64,000 nucleotides of DNA. It comes from Mycolicibacterium sp. P1-18 (GTDB lineage: Bacteria; Actinomycetota; Actinomycetes; Mycobacteriales; Mycobacteriaceae). Each line of letters opens with the position of its first letter. Position 1 is the stretch's first letter. The notes under the pieces were generated by a model, which searched no databases, was not told where the DNA came from, and saw nothing but the letters and a program-made list of their open reading frames with translations. Location: positions 186,001 through 250,000 of the forward strand of contig NZ_NPKR01000006.1 of NCBI RefSeq assembly GCF_008329535.1, given 5' to 3'. Below, in pieces: positions 54,863-63,448 of the stretch. A program made the position numbers and the translations under genes.

Positions 54863-55552
54863 GTGACTGATTCTCCTGATTCCAACGTCATGGACTGGGA
54901 CAGCGCCTACCGCGGCCAGGCCGGTTTCGAGGGCGCACCGCCGTGGAACATCGGCGAGCCGCAGCCGGAGCTGGCCGCCCTCATCGCCGCCGGCAAGGTG
55001 CGCGGCGAGGTGCTCGACGCCGGCAGCGGGCATGCCGAACTCTCGCTGGCACTGGCCGCGCAGGGATTCACCGTGGTGGGCATCGAGTTGTCGCCGACCG
55101 CGGTCGGTGCCGCCACGAGGGCCGCTCGGGAGCGCAACCTGCCCAATGCCACCTTCGTGCAGGACGACATCACCACGTTCACCGGCTTCGACGGACGCTT
55201 CGAGACGATCATCGATTCGACGCTGTTTCATTCGCTGCCCGTCGAGGGACGCGACGGCTACCAGCGGTCGGTGTCCCGGGCTGCCGCGCCCGGCGCCGTC
55301 TACTACGTCCTGGTGTTCGCCAAGGGTGCGTTCCCGCCCGAGGAGTTGGAGCAGAAGCCCAACGAGGTCGACGAGGCCGAGCTGCGCGCGGCCGTCGGAC
55401 GGTATTGGGAGATCGACGAGATCCGGCCTGCGTTCATCCACGCGAACATGCCGTCGGGACCGGACGCGCCGTTCCAGCTATCGCACGAGCGAGACGACAA
55501 GGGCCGGGTGAAGATGCCGGCGTTCCTTCTGACGGCGCACAAGTCGGGCTGA
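54863..55552 (+). CDS. Class I SAM-dependent methyltransferase
   Basis: 229 residues from GTG 54863 (ATG 54890 is possible). The N-terminus WDSAYRGQAGFEGAPPWNIGEPQPEL near 12-37 and motif I EVLDAGSGHAELSLAL near 48-63 match the thiopurine- or tellurite-type methyltransferase group; ITTFTGFDGRFETIIDSTLFHSLP near 101-124 gives the acceptor side. Substrate unknown. It is a second free-standing methyltransferase in this accessory region. Confidence 0.83.
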   Translation: MTDSPDSNVMDWDSAYRGQAGFEGAPPWNIGEPQPELAALIAAGKVRGEVLDAGSGHAELSLALAAQGFTVVGIELSPTAVGAATRAARERNLPNATFVQDDITTFTGFDGRFETIIDSTLFHSLPVEGRDGYQRSVSRAAAPGAVYYVLVFAKGAFPPEELEQKPNEVDEAELRAAVGRYWEIDEIRPAFIHANMPSGPDAPFQLSHERDDKGRVKMPAFLLTAHKSG

Positions 55553-55588
55553 CCCGGCGCGGTCGTCCCGGGGTGGCAGGATCACCCC

Positions 55589-56176
55589 ATGGCGGACACT
55601 CTGCGGTTCACGCTTCACCAGCAAATAACGCTGTGGGTGAACCGCTACACGGTTCAGGGCCACCACGTCGACGGTGCGACGGGGACGGTGGTCGCCTATG
55701 CCGAGCAAAAACGGATGACCATGCGCAAGCAGGTCACGTTCTACGCCGACGACGCCCGCACCGACGTCCTGTTCGGCTACGCCGCCCGCGAAGGTCTGCA
55801 ACATGGCGGCGCGTACGACGTCACCGACGCCGACGGTCTACCGATCGGTGAGTTTCGCAAGGACGTCGGCCGGTCGCTGCTGCGCTCCACCTGGAACCTC
55901 TCGAGCGGTCAGGGACTGACCGCCGTCGGGCAGGAACGCAGCCGGGGCGTTGCCCTCGCCCGACGGTTCCTCGACCTCGTCGGCGTCGTGGACCCCCTGC
56001 GCTACCACTTCGACTTCGTGACCGACGACGGGCAGATCGTGCTGACCTCCGAGCGCGAGCCGACGCTGCGCGACGTGTACGAGATCACCATCCCGGTGCT
56101 GTCCGACGGCCGACAGCTGGACTGGCGGGTCGGTGTCGCGATGGCCGTCGCGCTGGACGCCCTGCAGAAGCGCTGA
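55589..56176 (+). CDS. LURP1/Tubby-like (LOR) protein of unknown function
   Basis: 195 residues from ATG 55589. A mixed beta protein with FTLHQQITLWVNRYTV near 7-22, AYAEQKRMTMRKQVTFYAD near 36-54 and GRSLLRSTWNLS near 93-104, the pattern of the LURP-one-related/scramblase-like fold (12-stranded barrel around one helix). Such proteins bind lipids or act as membrane-tethered factors; no bacterial function is settled. It is convergent with egtE, 3 bp apart. Confidence 0.65.
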   Translation: MADTLRFTLHQQITLWVNRYTVQGHHVDGATGTVVAYAEQKRMTMRKQVTFYADDARTDVLFGYAAREGLQHGGAYDVTDADGLPIGEFRKDVGRSLLRSTWNLSSGQGLTAVGQERSRGVALARRFLDLVGVVDPLRYHFDFVTDDGQIVLTSEREPTLRDVYEITIPVLSDGRQLDWRVGVAMAVALDALQKR

Positions 56177-56179
56177 GGG

Positions 56180-57250
56180 TCAGCCGGTCAGCGCGGCGGC
56201 CAGCAGCCCGAGCTCCTCGTCGGTCACATCGACGTGCGGTGACACCCGCAGCGCGGGCCGCGTCATCTCCCCCGGCGCCCGGCCGATCCCGGCGCAGGTG
56301 GTGACGATCCGGTGCTCGGCGATGAGACGCGCCCGCACGTCGAGCGGCTCGACGCCGTCGGGCGGGATCAGCGTGGTGATGGCGCTGGGCTCGTCGACGG
56401 CCTCCACCACCCGCCACCCCGGTACCTCCGCCAGCAGCGTCCGCGTCCGCGCACCCACGTCGGCGAGGCGGGCCTGGACGAGCGCGGGCCCGGCCGCGAC
56501 GTGCTCGCCGAGCGCCACCGACAGCCCGAGCTGCGCGGCGACGTTCACCTCGGCGTCGGACAGGACGGTCCTGGTCTGGTCGCTCAGCAACCCGGGTCGG
56601 GTGGCCAGCAACCCGACGCCCCGCGGCCCGGCGGCCCACTTGCGCGACGACGCATAGATCGCGTCGGCACCGGTGCCGGCGCAGTCCAGATGCGCGAACG
56701 CCTGCGCGGCGTCGACGAGCAGCGGGATGCCGTGGTCGCGGCACGCCGCGGCGATCTCGGCGACGGGCTGGACGGTTCCGCGGTGACTGCCCAGCATCGT
56801 GACGTGTACCAGGGCCGGCGGGTCCTCCGCCAGGGCACGGCCCGCGGCCTCGGGATCCAGCCGCCCGTCGTCGTCGGCGGGCAGCGGCACGGTGCGAAAT
56901 CCGTGCCGCGCCATCACCTCCAGATTCGGCCCGTACTCCCCGGGCAGGCAGGCGATCGTCTTGGCGCCCTGCCAGTCACCGAGCAGGATCCCGAGGGCGT
57001 GGGTGGCGCCGGTGGTGAAGTCGACGTCCTCGGCGGTGAAGCCGGTGAGGGCACCTGCCGCGGCCCGGCCCGCCTGCAACGCGGGCGCGGCGGCCTCGGC
57101 CGCGACGTACCCGCCGACCTCGGCTTCGTGGCGGGCATGGGCCGTAGCGGCGTCGACGGCGGCGAAGGACTGCCGCGAGCAGGCGGCGCTGTCGAGGTGC
57201 ACCCCCGCCGTCGGCGGTCGGGCCGACCGCCAGTCCTCGGCCAGGCTCAC
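56180..57250 (-). CDS. egtE: Ergothioneine C-S lyase EgtE
   Basis: 356 residues from GTG 57250, which overlaps the egtD stop (GTGA). A fold-type I PLP enzyme that cleaves hercynylcysteine sulfoxide to ergothioneine, the last step. The PLP Lys is in YASSRKWAAGP near 201-211, and the aspartate LLVDAAQAFAHL near 177-188 binds the pyridine nitrogen. The N-terminal VHLDSAACSRQS and FTTGATHAL near 79-87 match EgtE. Fifth gene of egtABCDE. Confidence 0.92.
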   Translation of the reverse strand: MSLAEDWRSARPPTAGVHLDSAACSRQSFAAVDAATAHARHEAEVGGYVAAEAAAPALQAGRAAAGALTGFTAEDVDFTTGATHALGILLGDWQGAKTIACLPGEYGPNLEVMARHGFRTVPLPADDDGRLDPEAAGRALAEDPPALVHVTMLGSHRGTVQPVAEIAAACRDHGIPLLVDAAQAFAHLDCAGTGADAIYASSRKWAAGPRGVGLLATRPGLLSDQTRTVLSDAEVNVAAQLGLSVALGEHVAAGPALVQARLADVGARTRTLLAEVPGWRVVEAVDEPSAITTLIPPDGVEPLDVRARLIAEHRIVTTCAGIGRAPGEMTRPALRVSPHVDVTDEELGLLAAALTG

Positions 57251-58212
57251 TTGACGGCGAGCGACAATCCGAAGTCGCCGGCGTCGTCGGTCCACCAGTC
57301 GGTGCGCCGCAGACCGGCCGCAGCCAGCTCCTCGGCGACGGTCTCCGGACGGAACTTGCAGGACACCTCGGTGAGCATCTCCTCACCGGCCGCGAAGTCG
57401 ACCGTCAGGTCCAGGGCGCCGATCCGCACCCGCTGCGCACTGCTGGCGCGCAGCCGCATCTCGATGCGCAGCTCGTCGGGGTTCCAGCGGGCGACGTGGT
57501 CGAACGCGTCGACGTCGAAGTCCGCGTCGAGTTCGCGGTTCACCACGGCCAGCACGTTCTTGTTGAAGGCCGCGGTGACGCCCGCGGCGTCGTCGTAGGC
57601 GCTCACCAGGCGGTCGACGTCCTTGACCAGGTCGGTGCCGAGCAGCAGGGTGTCCCCCGGCTGCAGGGTGTCGGCCAGGGCCGCGAGGAACTCGCCGCGC
57701 GGACCGGTGGTGAGGTTGCCGATCGTCGAACCGAGGAAGACGACGAGGCGCCGTCCGACCAACGGGATCTTGCCGAGGTGCTCCTCGAAATCGCCGCAGA
57801 CGGCGTCGATCTCGACGGCGGGGTACTCGGCTCCGATGGCGGCGCCCGCCGACTCGAGGATCGTCGCGTCGACGTCGAAGGGGATGAACCGCCGCAGCGA
57901 CCCCGCCTGATCCATGGCGTCGAGCAGGATGCGCGTCTTCTCCGAGGTACCACTGCCCAACTCCACCAGGGTGTCCGCACCCGAGGAGGCCGCGATGTCG
58001 GCGGCGTGGGCGCGCAGGATGGCGGCCTCCGCGCGCGTCGGGTAGTACTCCGGCAGCCGGGTGATCTGGTCGAACAGGTCACTGCCGGTGGCGTCGTAGA
58101 ACCACTTGGGCGGCAACGTCTTCGGCGACGCCGTCAGGCCGTCGCGGACGTCGCGCCGCAGCGTTTGGGCCGCGGCGTCGGCGGCGAGGTAGTTCGACAG
58201 GGACATGTTCAT
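57247..58212 (-). CDS. egtD: Histidine N-alpha-methyltransferase EgtD
   Basis: 321 residues from ATG 58212. Converts histidine to hercynine with three SAM. DUF2260/EgtD features: PPKWFYDATGSDLFDQI near 34-50, TRAEAAILRAHAADIA near 59-74, the SAM site LVELGSGTSEKTRILL near 83-98 and FLGSTIGNL near 160-168. Substrate specificity contacts lie in the C-terminal third (MRLRASSAQRVRI). It overlaps both neighbouring genes. Confidence 0.95.
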   Translation of the reverse strand: MNMSLSNYLAADAAAQTLRRDVRDGLTASPKTLPPKWFYDATGSDLFDQITRLPEYYPTRAEAAILRAHAADIAASSGADTLVELGSGTSEKTRILLDAMDQAGSLRRFIPFDVDATILESAGAAIGAEYPAVEIDAVCGDFEEHLGKIPLVGRRLVVFLGSTIGNLTTGPRGEFLAALADTLQPGDTLLLGTDLVKDVDRLVSAYDDAAGVTAAFNKNVLAVVNRELDADFDVDAFDHVARWNPDELRIEMRLRASSAQRVRIGALDLTVDFAAGEEMLTEVSCKFRPETVAEELAAAGLRRTDWWTDDAGDFGLSLAVK

Positions 58213-58901
58213 GACGAGCCTTTCAGAGCGGTCAATTCAACGGAGGTACGCGACACGTCCACCAGGTGGCGGTCGGGAACGTCCTCCCAACGGGGGTCGT
58301 CGTCATAGGGTTCGCTTGCCAGCACGACGCCGTCGTCCCGCCGCAGGATCGACAGGGTGTCCCCCCACGTCGTACCGAGCAGCCGGGTTCCGTTGGCGGC
58401 GAGGATGTTCAGGCGGGCGTTCGGGTCGGCGGCACCGACCTCGACGATGGTGTCACCCAGTGCGTCGAGACCGCGTTCGAAGATCAGGGCGGCCAGCAGC
58501 GCGCTGTCGACGGTCGACTCGGCGGCCGAGGACAGCGGCAGCACCGACCGGTCGACGACGCCGTTGTGCGACAGCAGCCATCGCCCGTCGGTGAACGGCG
58601 CCGAGGCCGACGGTTCGATCGGCATGCCGACGGTGGCCGACCGGACGGCCGCGACGACGCATCCGCTGCGTAGCGCGGGCGCCACCGAGGCGAAGGACGC
58701 GTCACCCCACAGCGGGGCCGCACTCCGCCACCGTCGCGGCGTCCCGTCGTCGAAGAAACCGGCGCCCCAGCCGTCGGCGTTCATCGTGCCGTGCTTCTGC
58801 CGCCGCGGCGAATACGACTGCACCAGGAGGGCTTCCGGCGGATCGAGGATCAGCGAGGCAATGGATGCCGGCTGGCCCAGCCAGCCCAGATGACGGCACA
58901 C
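58209..58901 (-). CDS. egtC: Gamma-glutamyl hercynylcysteine sulfoxide amidohydrolase EgtC
   Basis: 230 residues from GTG 58901. Class II glutamine amidotransferase (Ntn) fold with catalytic Cys2 exposed after Met removal (M-CRHLGWLG). It removes the glutamyl group made by EgtA. Further motifs GTMNADGWGAGFF near 38-50 and LLSHNGVVD near 113-121. egtB ends one base before it. Confidence 0.93.
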   Translation of the reverse strand: MCRHLGWLGQPASIASLILDPPEALLVQSYSPRRQKHGTMNADGWGAGFFDDGTPRRWRSAAPLWGDASFASVAPALRSGCVVAAVRSATVGMPIEPSASAPFTDGRWLLSHNGVVDRSVLPLSSAAESTVDSALLAALIFERGLDALGDTIVEVGAADPNARLNILAANGTRLLGTTWGDTLSILRRDDGVVLASEPYDDDPRWEDVPDRHLVDVSRTSVELTALKGSS

Positions 58902-58902
58902 C

Positions 58903-60204
58903 CTAGGCGTCCCACGCGAGTCGGACACCGGAGAAGATCTGCCGCCGGATCGGGTGGTCCCAGTTGCGGAAGCTCGGTCGCACGATGTCGGACGCCACCG
59001 ACCACGCACCGCCGCGGAGCACCCGGTAGTCGCCGGCGCCGGACCCCTCGAAGAAGGGGCTCGAGTACTGCTCGTAGAGCATCGGGGTGAAACCCGGCCA
59101 CGGCCGCAGCGGCGACGTGGTCCACTCCCACACGTCGCCGAGCATCTGCTCGGCGCCGTAGGCCGACGCACCTGCCGGGTAGGCCCCGACGGGCGCCGGC
59201 CGCAACGCCTCTCCGCCCATGTTGACCAGGGCGGAGCTGGGTTCCGAAGCGCCCCAGGGGTATCGGCGACGGGCGCCCTTCACCGGATCCCAGGCGCAGG
59301 CCTTCTCCCACTCCTGCTCGGTGGGCAGGCGCGCACCGGCCCACGCGGCGTAGGCCTCGGCTTCGAAGAACGTGACGTGCTGCACGGGCTCGTCGGCGGG
59401 AATGTCCTCCACGTAGCCGAACCGCGTTCGGGTACCCACCTCACCCCAGAACTTCGGCGCCGTCAGGTCGGCCTGCCGACGGTGCGCCCACCCGGCGTCG
59501 GACCACCACCGCGGTTCGCTATAACCGCCGTCGTCGACGAAGTTGCGCCACTCACCGTTGGTGACGGGAACCCGCCCGATCCGGAACGACGCCACGTCGA
59601 CGACGTGCGCGTCGCGTTCGTTGTCCAGCGACATCGGCTCGTCGGCGGCGGTGACGCCGAGGACGAACGGCCCTCCCGGCACCAGCACCGACGTGCCCGC
59701 GAGACCGGGACGTCCCGGCGGCAGCGGTGTGCCGAGGCCGAGGATCGGCGGCCCGGTCCGAATGCTCAGGGCCTGCAACATCGTTTCGTCGTGCTGATTC
59801 TCATGGCTGACCACCAAGCCGAACACGAACGCGGGGTCGACGCCGGTGCCGTCGTCGTCCGGCAGTGCCTCGAGCGCGTCGAGGGACTTGGCCCGGACGG
59901 TGCGCACGAAGGACCGCGCGTCCGTGGGCGGCAGCAGCGGCAGGTGCACGCGACTGGCCCGCGAGTGTTCGAAGGCGTCGTAGAGCCGTTCGACCGCCGG
60001 GTCCAGCAGCCCCGGTCGGCGCCCGTCGTTGCCGCGGAGCAGCCACAGCTCCTCCTGCCAACCGATGTGCGCCAGGTCCCACACCAGGGGGCTCATCAGC
60101 GGGTCGTACTGACGCAGCAGTTCGGCGTCGTCGATCTCGACGAGCCGCAGCGTGCGTTCCCTGGCCGAGGTGAGCTGTCGGGCCAGAGCCTCCCTGGTGC
60201 TCAC
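58903..60204 (-). CDS. egtB: Hercynine oxygenase EgtB
   Basis: 433 residues from GTG 60204, overlapping the egtA stop. Joins gamma-glutamylcysteine to hercynine using O2 and non-haem iron. The DinB-like N-terminal domain supplies the iron ligands: His in DLAHIGW near 46, and SHENQHDE near 133-140 (HX3HXE). The C-terminal half is the formylglycine-generating-like (FGE-sulfatase) domain with GGYSEPRWWSDAGW near 231-244, GARLPTEQEWEKAC near 285-298 and LRGGAWS near 401-407. Confidence 0.95.
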   Translation of the reverse strand: MSTREALARQLTSARERTLRLVEIDDAELLRQYDPLMSPLVWDLAHIGWQEELWLLRGNDGRRPGLLDPAVERLYDAFEHSRASRVHLPLLPPTDARSFVRTVRAKSLDALEALPDDDGTGVDPAFVFGLVVSHENQHDETMLQALSIRTGPPILGLGTPLPPGRPGLAGTSVLVPGGPFVLGVTAADEPMSLDNERDAHVVDVASFRIGRVPVTNGEWRNFVDDGGYSEPRWWSDAGWAHRRQADLTAPKFWGEVGTRTRFGYVEDIPADEPVQHVTFFEAEAYAAWAGARLPTEQEWEKACAWDPVKGARRRYPWGASEPSSALVNMGGEALRPAPVGAYPAGASAYGAEQMLGDVWEWTTSPLRPWPGFTPMLYEQYSSPFFEGSGAGDYRVLRGGAWSVASDIVRPSFRNWDHPIRRQIFSGVRLAWDA

Positions 60205-61457
60205 GCCGTCATCCCCGCCAGTCGACCCACTGCCGCCGGGACGGTGCTCGCGGCGACCAGGTCGGTGAAGTCGTCGGCCGAGCTCCTGCCCAATTCCACG
60301 CGGCGCGACAGTCTCTGCATGGCGGCACGCAACTCCGGGGGTGCCATCTCCGCGACGGTGCGGACGCAGCGCAACGCCGCGGCCCGCAAGCGGTCGTCGC
60401 CCAGCCCGACCCGGGCGGCGAGGTCCCATTCGGTGGCGACGGGCTCGGTGGCCTCCGCGGCGACCTCCGCGGCGGAGGGATCGTCGAGCAGCGTGGCCAG
60501 CGTGAACACGACCGCGGGCCACACGTCGTCCGGGGTGCTGTCGAGGTACCGGATCTCCAGGAAGCCGCGCGGCCGCACCGGCGGGAACAACGTCGTGAGG
60601 TGATAGTCCAAATCGGCCGCCGTCGGACGTCGTCCGCCGAGCAGCGCGCGGCCGTCGGCCCAGTCGGCGAACGGGACCACCTCGGTCATCGGAACGGTCT
60701 CGGGGCCCTGCACCAACATCACCGGCGCCTTGAGCGCATAACTCACCCAGTCGTCGGCCGGATCGCCGCCGCTGGCACCGAGCACCGGACCGCAGCGTGC
60801 GGAGTCCAGCCGGCTCCACACCCTCTGCCGGGTGCTGCGCCAGCCCGACGGCTCGCCGCCGAGCAGCGGTGAGTTGGCGGAGATGGCGATCATCGTCGGC
60901 CCGAGCGCATGCGCCAGCCGAACCCGTTCGGCCCAGCCCTCGCGCGGACCCGCGTCGAGGTTGACCTGAACCGACGCCGTCGACGTCATCATCGCCGCCC
61001 CGGCGTCGAGGGTGCCGCTGGCGGCGAAGAACTGCTCCATGGCGCGGTAGCGGTCACCCGGGTTGACCCGCTTCGGTGGCCGCAGAGGATCGGCGCCGAG
61101 CAACACCAGGCCCAGGCCGTGCTCGGCGAACGCCTTGGTGAGGACGGCCCGGTCGGCGCGCATCGCCGCGATGGCCGTCAGCACCGATTCCCCGGGCGGG
61201 CCGGACAGCTCGACGGCACCGCCCGGCTCCACGGTGATCGGGCTGCCACCGGGCAGCGGCGGAACCTGGGCGATCACCTCGGTGAGCTCGTCCCAGCCGG
61301 GCCGCCGGAAGGGATCGTCCACGTCGAAGCAGTGCGCCTCGATCTCCAGGCCGACCCGACCCACCGGGCCGTCGACCAGGCAGGCCGCACCGATTCGGCG
61401 AGCCGCGTCCCGGGAGTCGGCCAGCTCGACTCCGCGCGTGTCTGTGGTGGTGGTCAT
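60201..61457 (-). CDS. egtA: Ergothioneine glutamate-cysteine ligase EgtA
   Basis: 418 residues from ATG 61457, chosen because GGAGGGG then has about 9-nt spacing (ATG 61466 would abut it). Makes gamma-glutamylcysteine for the pathway. GCS2 motifs: VGRVGLEIEAHCFD near 32-45, PGGAVELSGPP near 78-88, STASVQVNLDAG near 160-171 and RPRGFLEIRYLD near 299-310. First gene of egtABCDE; the 143-bp gap before it should hold the operon promoter. Confidence 0.93.
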   Translation of the reverse strand: MTTTTDTRGVELADSRDAARRIGAACLVDGPVGRVGLEIEAHCFDVDDPFRRPGWDELTEVIAQVPPLPGGSPITVEPGGAVELSGPPGESVLTAIAAMRADRAVLTKAFAEHGLGLVLLGADPLRPPKRVNPGDRYRAMEQFFAASGTLDAGAAMMTSTASVQVNLDAGPREGWAERVRLAHALGPTMIAISANSPLLGGEPSGWRSTRQRVWSRLDSARCGPVLGASGGDPADDWVSYALKAPVMLVQGPETVPMTEVVPFADWADGRALLGGRRPTAADLDYHLTTLFPPVRPRGFLEIRYLDSTPDDVWPAVVFTLATLLDDPSAAEVAAEATEPVATEWDLAARVGLGDDRLRAAALRCVRTVAEMAPPELRAAMQRLSRRVELGRSSADDFTDLVAASTVPAAVGRLAGMTA

Positions 61458-61600
61458 CTCAACCATCCCCTCCGGGTCGGCTCGTGGTGGCGCGGCGCGG
61501 CTACCTCAAGAATTGCCTTCACCATCTTCCAGAGGGGAACCGACAAAACCGCCCGATCCATTCGTCGCACACGGTCTGGTGGACGGCCATCACGCAACCG

Positions 61601-62245
61601 TTACTGGCCCAGAGTGTTCTGCATCGCGCCAGCCAGCACGTTCACCGCGGGCCCGCCGTTGCCAGGCTGACAGACTTTCGCTTGTAGCAGAACGTTCTCG
61701 CGCAGCCTGGTTTGAATGAAGCACCGTCGATCAGTACCCGCCTCCTGCTTCACCCACACCGCATCGGTGGCCGTCGGTGCGCCGCCGGAGAAGGACCAGA
61801 CCTGCGTCGTGAAGTCCTCCAGGTGCATCGCGGTGGTCTGACCGTCGCAGCCGACGGTCCGGTCGGTCACGCGGTGGAAGGCGCGGGTGGCCGCGTCACC
61901 GGTCGCGAACACCCCGACGGCCTGCTTGACCAGGTTGGTGTCGTCGTCGGCGGCGCGCTGGGCGACGGCACCGTTGAACGACGCGAGGTCGGGATCGTCG
62001 TAGACCTCGGGGAGACCGATGTCGGCCCAGTTGTTGCACACGGGAAGGTCGACGTAATAGCCCTGAAAGGGCGCGGTGAAGGTGGACTCCCACCGCATCG
62101 GCGCGCCGACGACGTTGCCCACCGATCCCTTGCCGAGAACGGCATAGGACACCACGCCGGGATCCGACGGGCGCGCCCCGGCGACCGGCGCCAGCACGAC
62201 GGCTCCCGCCACGAGGGCCACCGCCACACCGGCGCCTCTGCGCAT
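61601..62245 (-). CDS. Secreted PknH-like sensor-domain protein
   Basis: 214 residues from ATG 62245. Signal peptide (VAVALVAGAVVLAPVAGA). The mature part resembles the extracellular PknH C-terminal domain: TFTAPFQGYYVDLPVCNNW near 55-73, DRTVGCDGQTTAMH near 126-139 and RRCFIQTRLRENVLLQAKVC near 172-191, giving two disulfides. Such domains occur in PknH and in free secreted lipoproteins; their ligand is unknown. It follows ohr on the same strand after 3 bp. Confidence 0.82.
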   Translation of the reverse strand: MRRGAGVAVALVAGAVVLAPVAGARPSDPGVVSYAVLGKGSVGNVVGAPMRWESTFTAPFQGYYVDLPVCNNWADIGLPEVYDDPDLASFNGAVAQRAADDDTNLVKQAVGVFATGDAATRAFHRVTDRTVGCDGQTTAMHLEDFTTQVWSFSGGAPTATDAVWVKQEAGTDRRCFIQTRLRENVLLQAKVCQPGNGGPAVNVLAGAMQNTLGQ

Positions 62246-62248
62246 CGG

Positions 62249-62680
62249 TTAGACCACCTTGGCCGTCAGCTCGACGTCGATGTTGCCGCGAGTGGCCTTC
62301 GAGTACGGGCACACGCCGTGGGCCTTCTCCATCAGGTCGTCGGCGACGCCCTGCTCGAGACCGGGCAGGTAGCCGATGAGGTGCGCGGTCAGACCGAAGC
62401 CGCCCTCGGAGTCCTTGCCGAAGCCGATCTGGGCGGTGATGCCGCTGGCGTCGTCGATTGCGATCTTCTCGTTCTTGGCGACCAGTCGCAGGGCGCCGAG
62501 GAAGCATGCGGAGTAGCCGGCCGAGAAGAGCAGTTCGGGGTTGACGCCCTCGCCGCTGCCGCCCATCTCCTTGGGGGGCCGGGTGTCGAGGTCGATCTTG
62601 CCGTCGGCGGACTCGACGTGGCCGTCGCGACCTCCACCGGTGGACGTGGACTCTGCGGTGTAGACGACTTCGATGCTCAT
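62249..62680 (-). CDS. Organic hydroperoxide resistance protein (Ohr/OsmC family)
   Basis: 143 residues from ATG 62680. The two redox Cys are present, in FSAGYSACFLGAL near 52-64 and KAHGVCPYSKATRGN near 119-133; TGGGRDGHVES near 13-23 is the typical Ohr N-terminal motif. It reduces organic peroxides using lipoylated or thiol reductants. In the same neighbourhood as ergothioneine and catalase genes, supporting an oxidant-defence region. No ohrR gene adjoins it. Confidence 0.93.
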   Translation of the reverse strand: MSIEVVYTAESTSTGGGRDGHVESADGKIDLDTRPPKEMGGSGEGVNPELLFSAGYSACFLGALRLVAKNEKIAIDDASGITAQIGFGKDSEGGFGLTAHLIGYLPGLEQGVADDLMEKAHGVCPYSKATRGNIDVELTAKVV

Positions 62681-62720
62681 GCGGTCGATCATGCCAGCTG
62701 CGGCGGCGGGCGAGAATCCC

Positions 62721-63251
62721 CTAGAAGATCGTCAGGGTGCAGTAGGTGCGGGGCGGCGACGGGTAGGGCCAGGCGTACTGCCCGACCGCCGCGGGACACG
62801 CTCGTTGATCGCGGACGTCGAGGCGTTGGGTGACCTGAACCAGCAGGCCCTTCTGGCCCCGCTCGGCGCAGTCGGCGAGTTGCAGCATGCCGATCGGCAT
62901 GTCCATGACGTAGCAGTGGTTGGCGACGAGGTTGGGCACCAGGCACAGTCGGGTCGTCGAGGGATCGGCGAATTGTGTTGGCACGTGCTGGTATTCAGCA
63001 CTTGGGCAGGCGCCCGATTCGTCGGCGAGCGCCCCGACGGTGTAACTCGGGTCGGCGGCGCAGGACGCCTTGTCGGCGGTCAGGGTGGTCGGCGAGTCTG
63101 GCGTGTCGGACGGGATGGCGACGCAGTCGCCGACGGAGAACACCTTTGCCAAGCCGCGCTGCGGCGCCTCGGGCTGGGTGGAGCAGCCGCTCGTCAGGAC
63201 GAGCAGTGCCGCACCGACGGCCGCGAACAGAACCATTCGCACGCGTGTCAT
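62721..63251 (-). CDS. Lipoprotein of unknown function
   Basis: 176 residues from ATG 63251 (ATG 63263 is possible). Lipoprotein signal MTRVRMVLFAAVGAALLVLTSGC with lipobox LTSGC, then an extracellular domain with seven further Cys (GDCVAIP, KASCAAD, GACPSAE, RLCLVP, NHCYVM, ADCAER, RACPAAV, TYCTL) likely in disulfides. The pattern VGDCV...CAADPSYTVGAL resembles the mycobacterial DUF3558/LppU-like group. Function unknown. Confidence 0.8.
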   Translation of the reverse strand: MTRVRMVLFAAVGAALLVLTSGCSTQPEAPQRGLAKVFSVGDCVAIPSDTPDSPTTLTADKASCAADPSYTVGALADESGACPSAEYQHVPTQFADPSTTRLCLVPNLVANHCYVMDMPIGMLQLADCAERGQKGLLVQVTQRLDVRDQRACPAAVGQYAWPYPSPPRTYCTLTIF

Positions 63252-63385
63252 GGGTAGCGACATTGTCACGAATTGGGAGCTGTCGCCACATGATCCCCAA
63301 AGTTCTCAATAGTCTCACAGACCCCATGAGAATCACAGCTTTGGGATTCATCCGGCGTGTCGTGTCGCCCGTTTCAGCCCCGAGC

Positions 63386-63431
63386 GTGAATCTGGCGACG
63401 CCCCACCCGCGTGGTGCGTCGCCAGATTCAC
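63386..63431 (-). terminator. Strong hairpin after the catalase gene
   Basis: GTGAATCTGGCGACGC (63386-63401) and GCGTCGCCAGATTCAC (63416-63431) are perfectly complementary over 16 bp, with CAC/GTG adding inner pairs. It lies 18 bp past the catalase stop on the minus strand. No T-run follows. Confidence 0.75.
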
Positions 63432-63448
63432 ATCCGGGCGAGGAAGCG

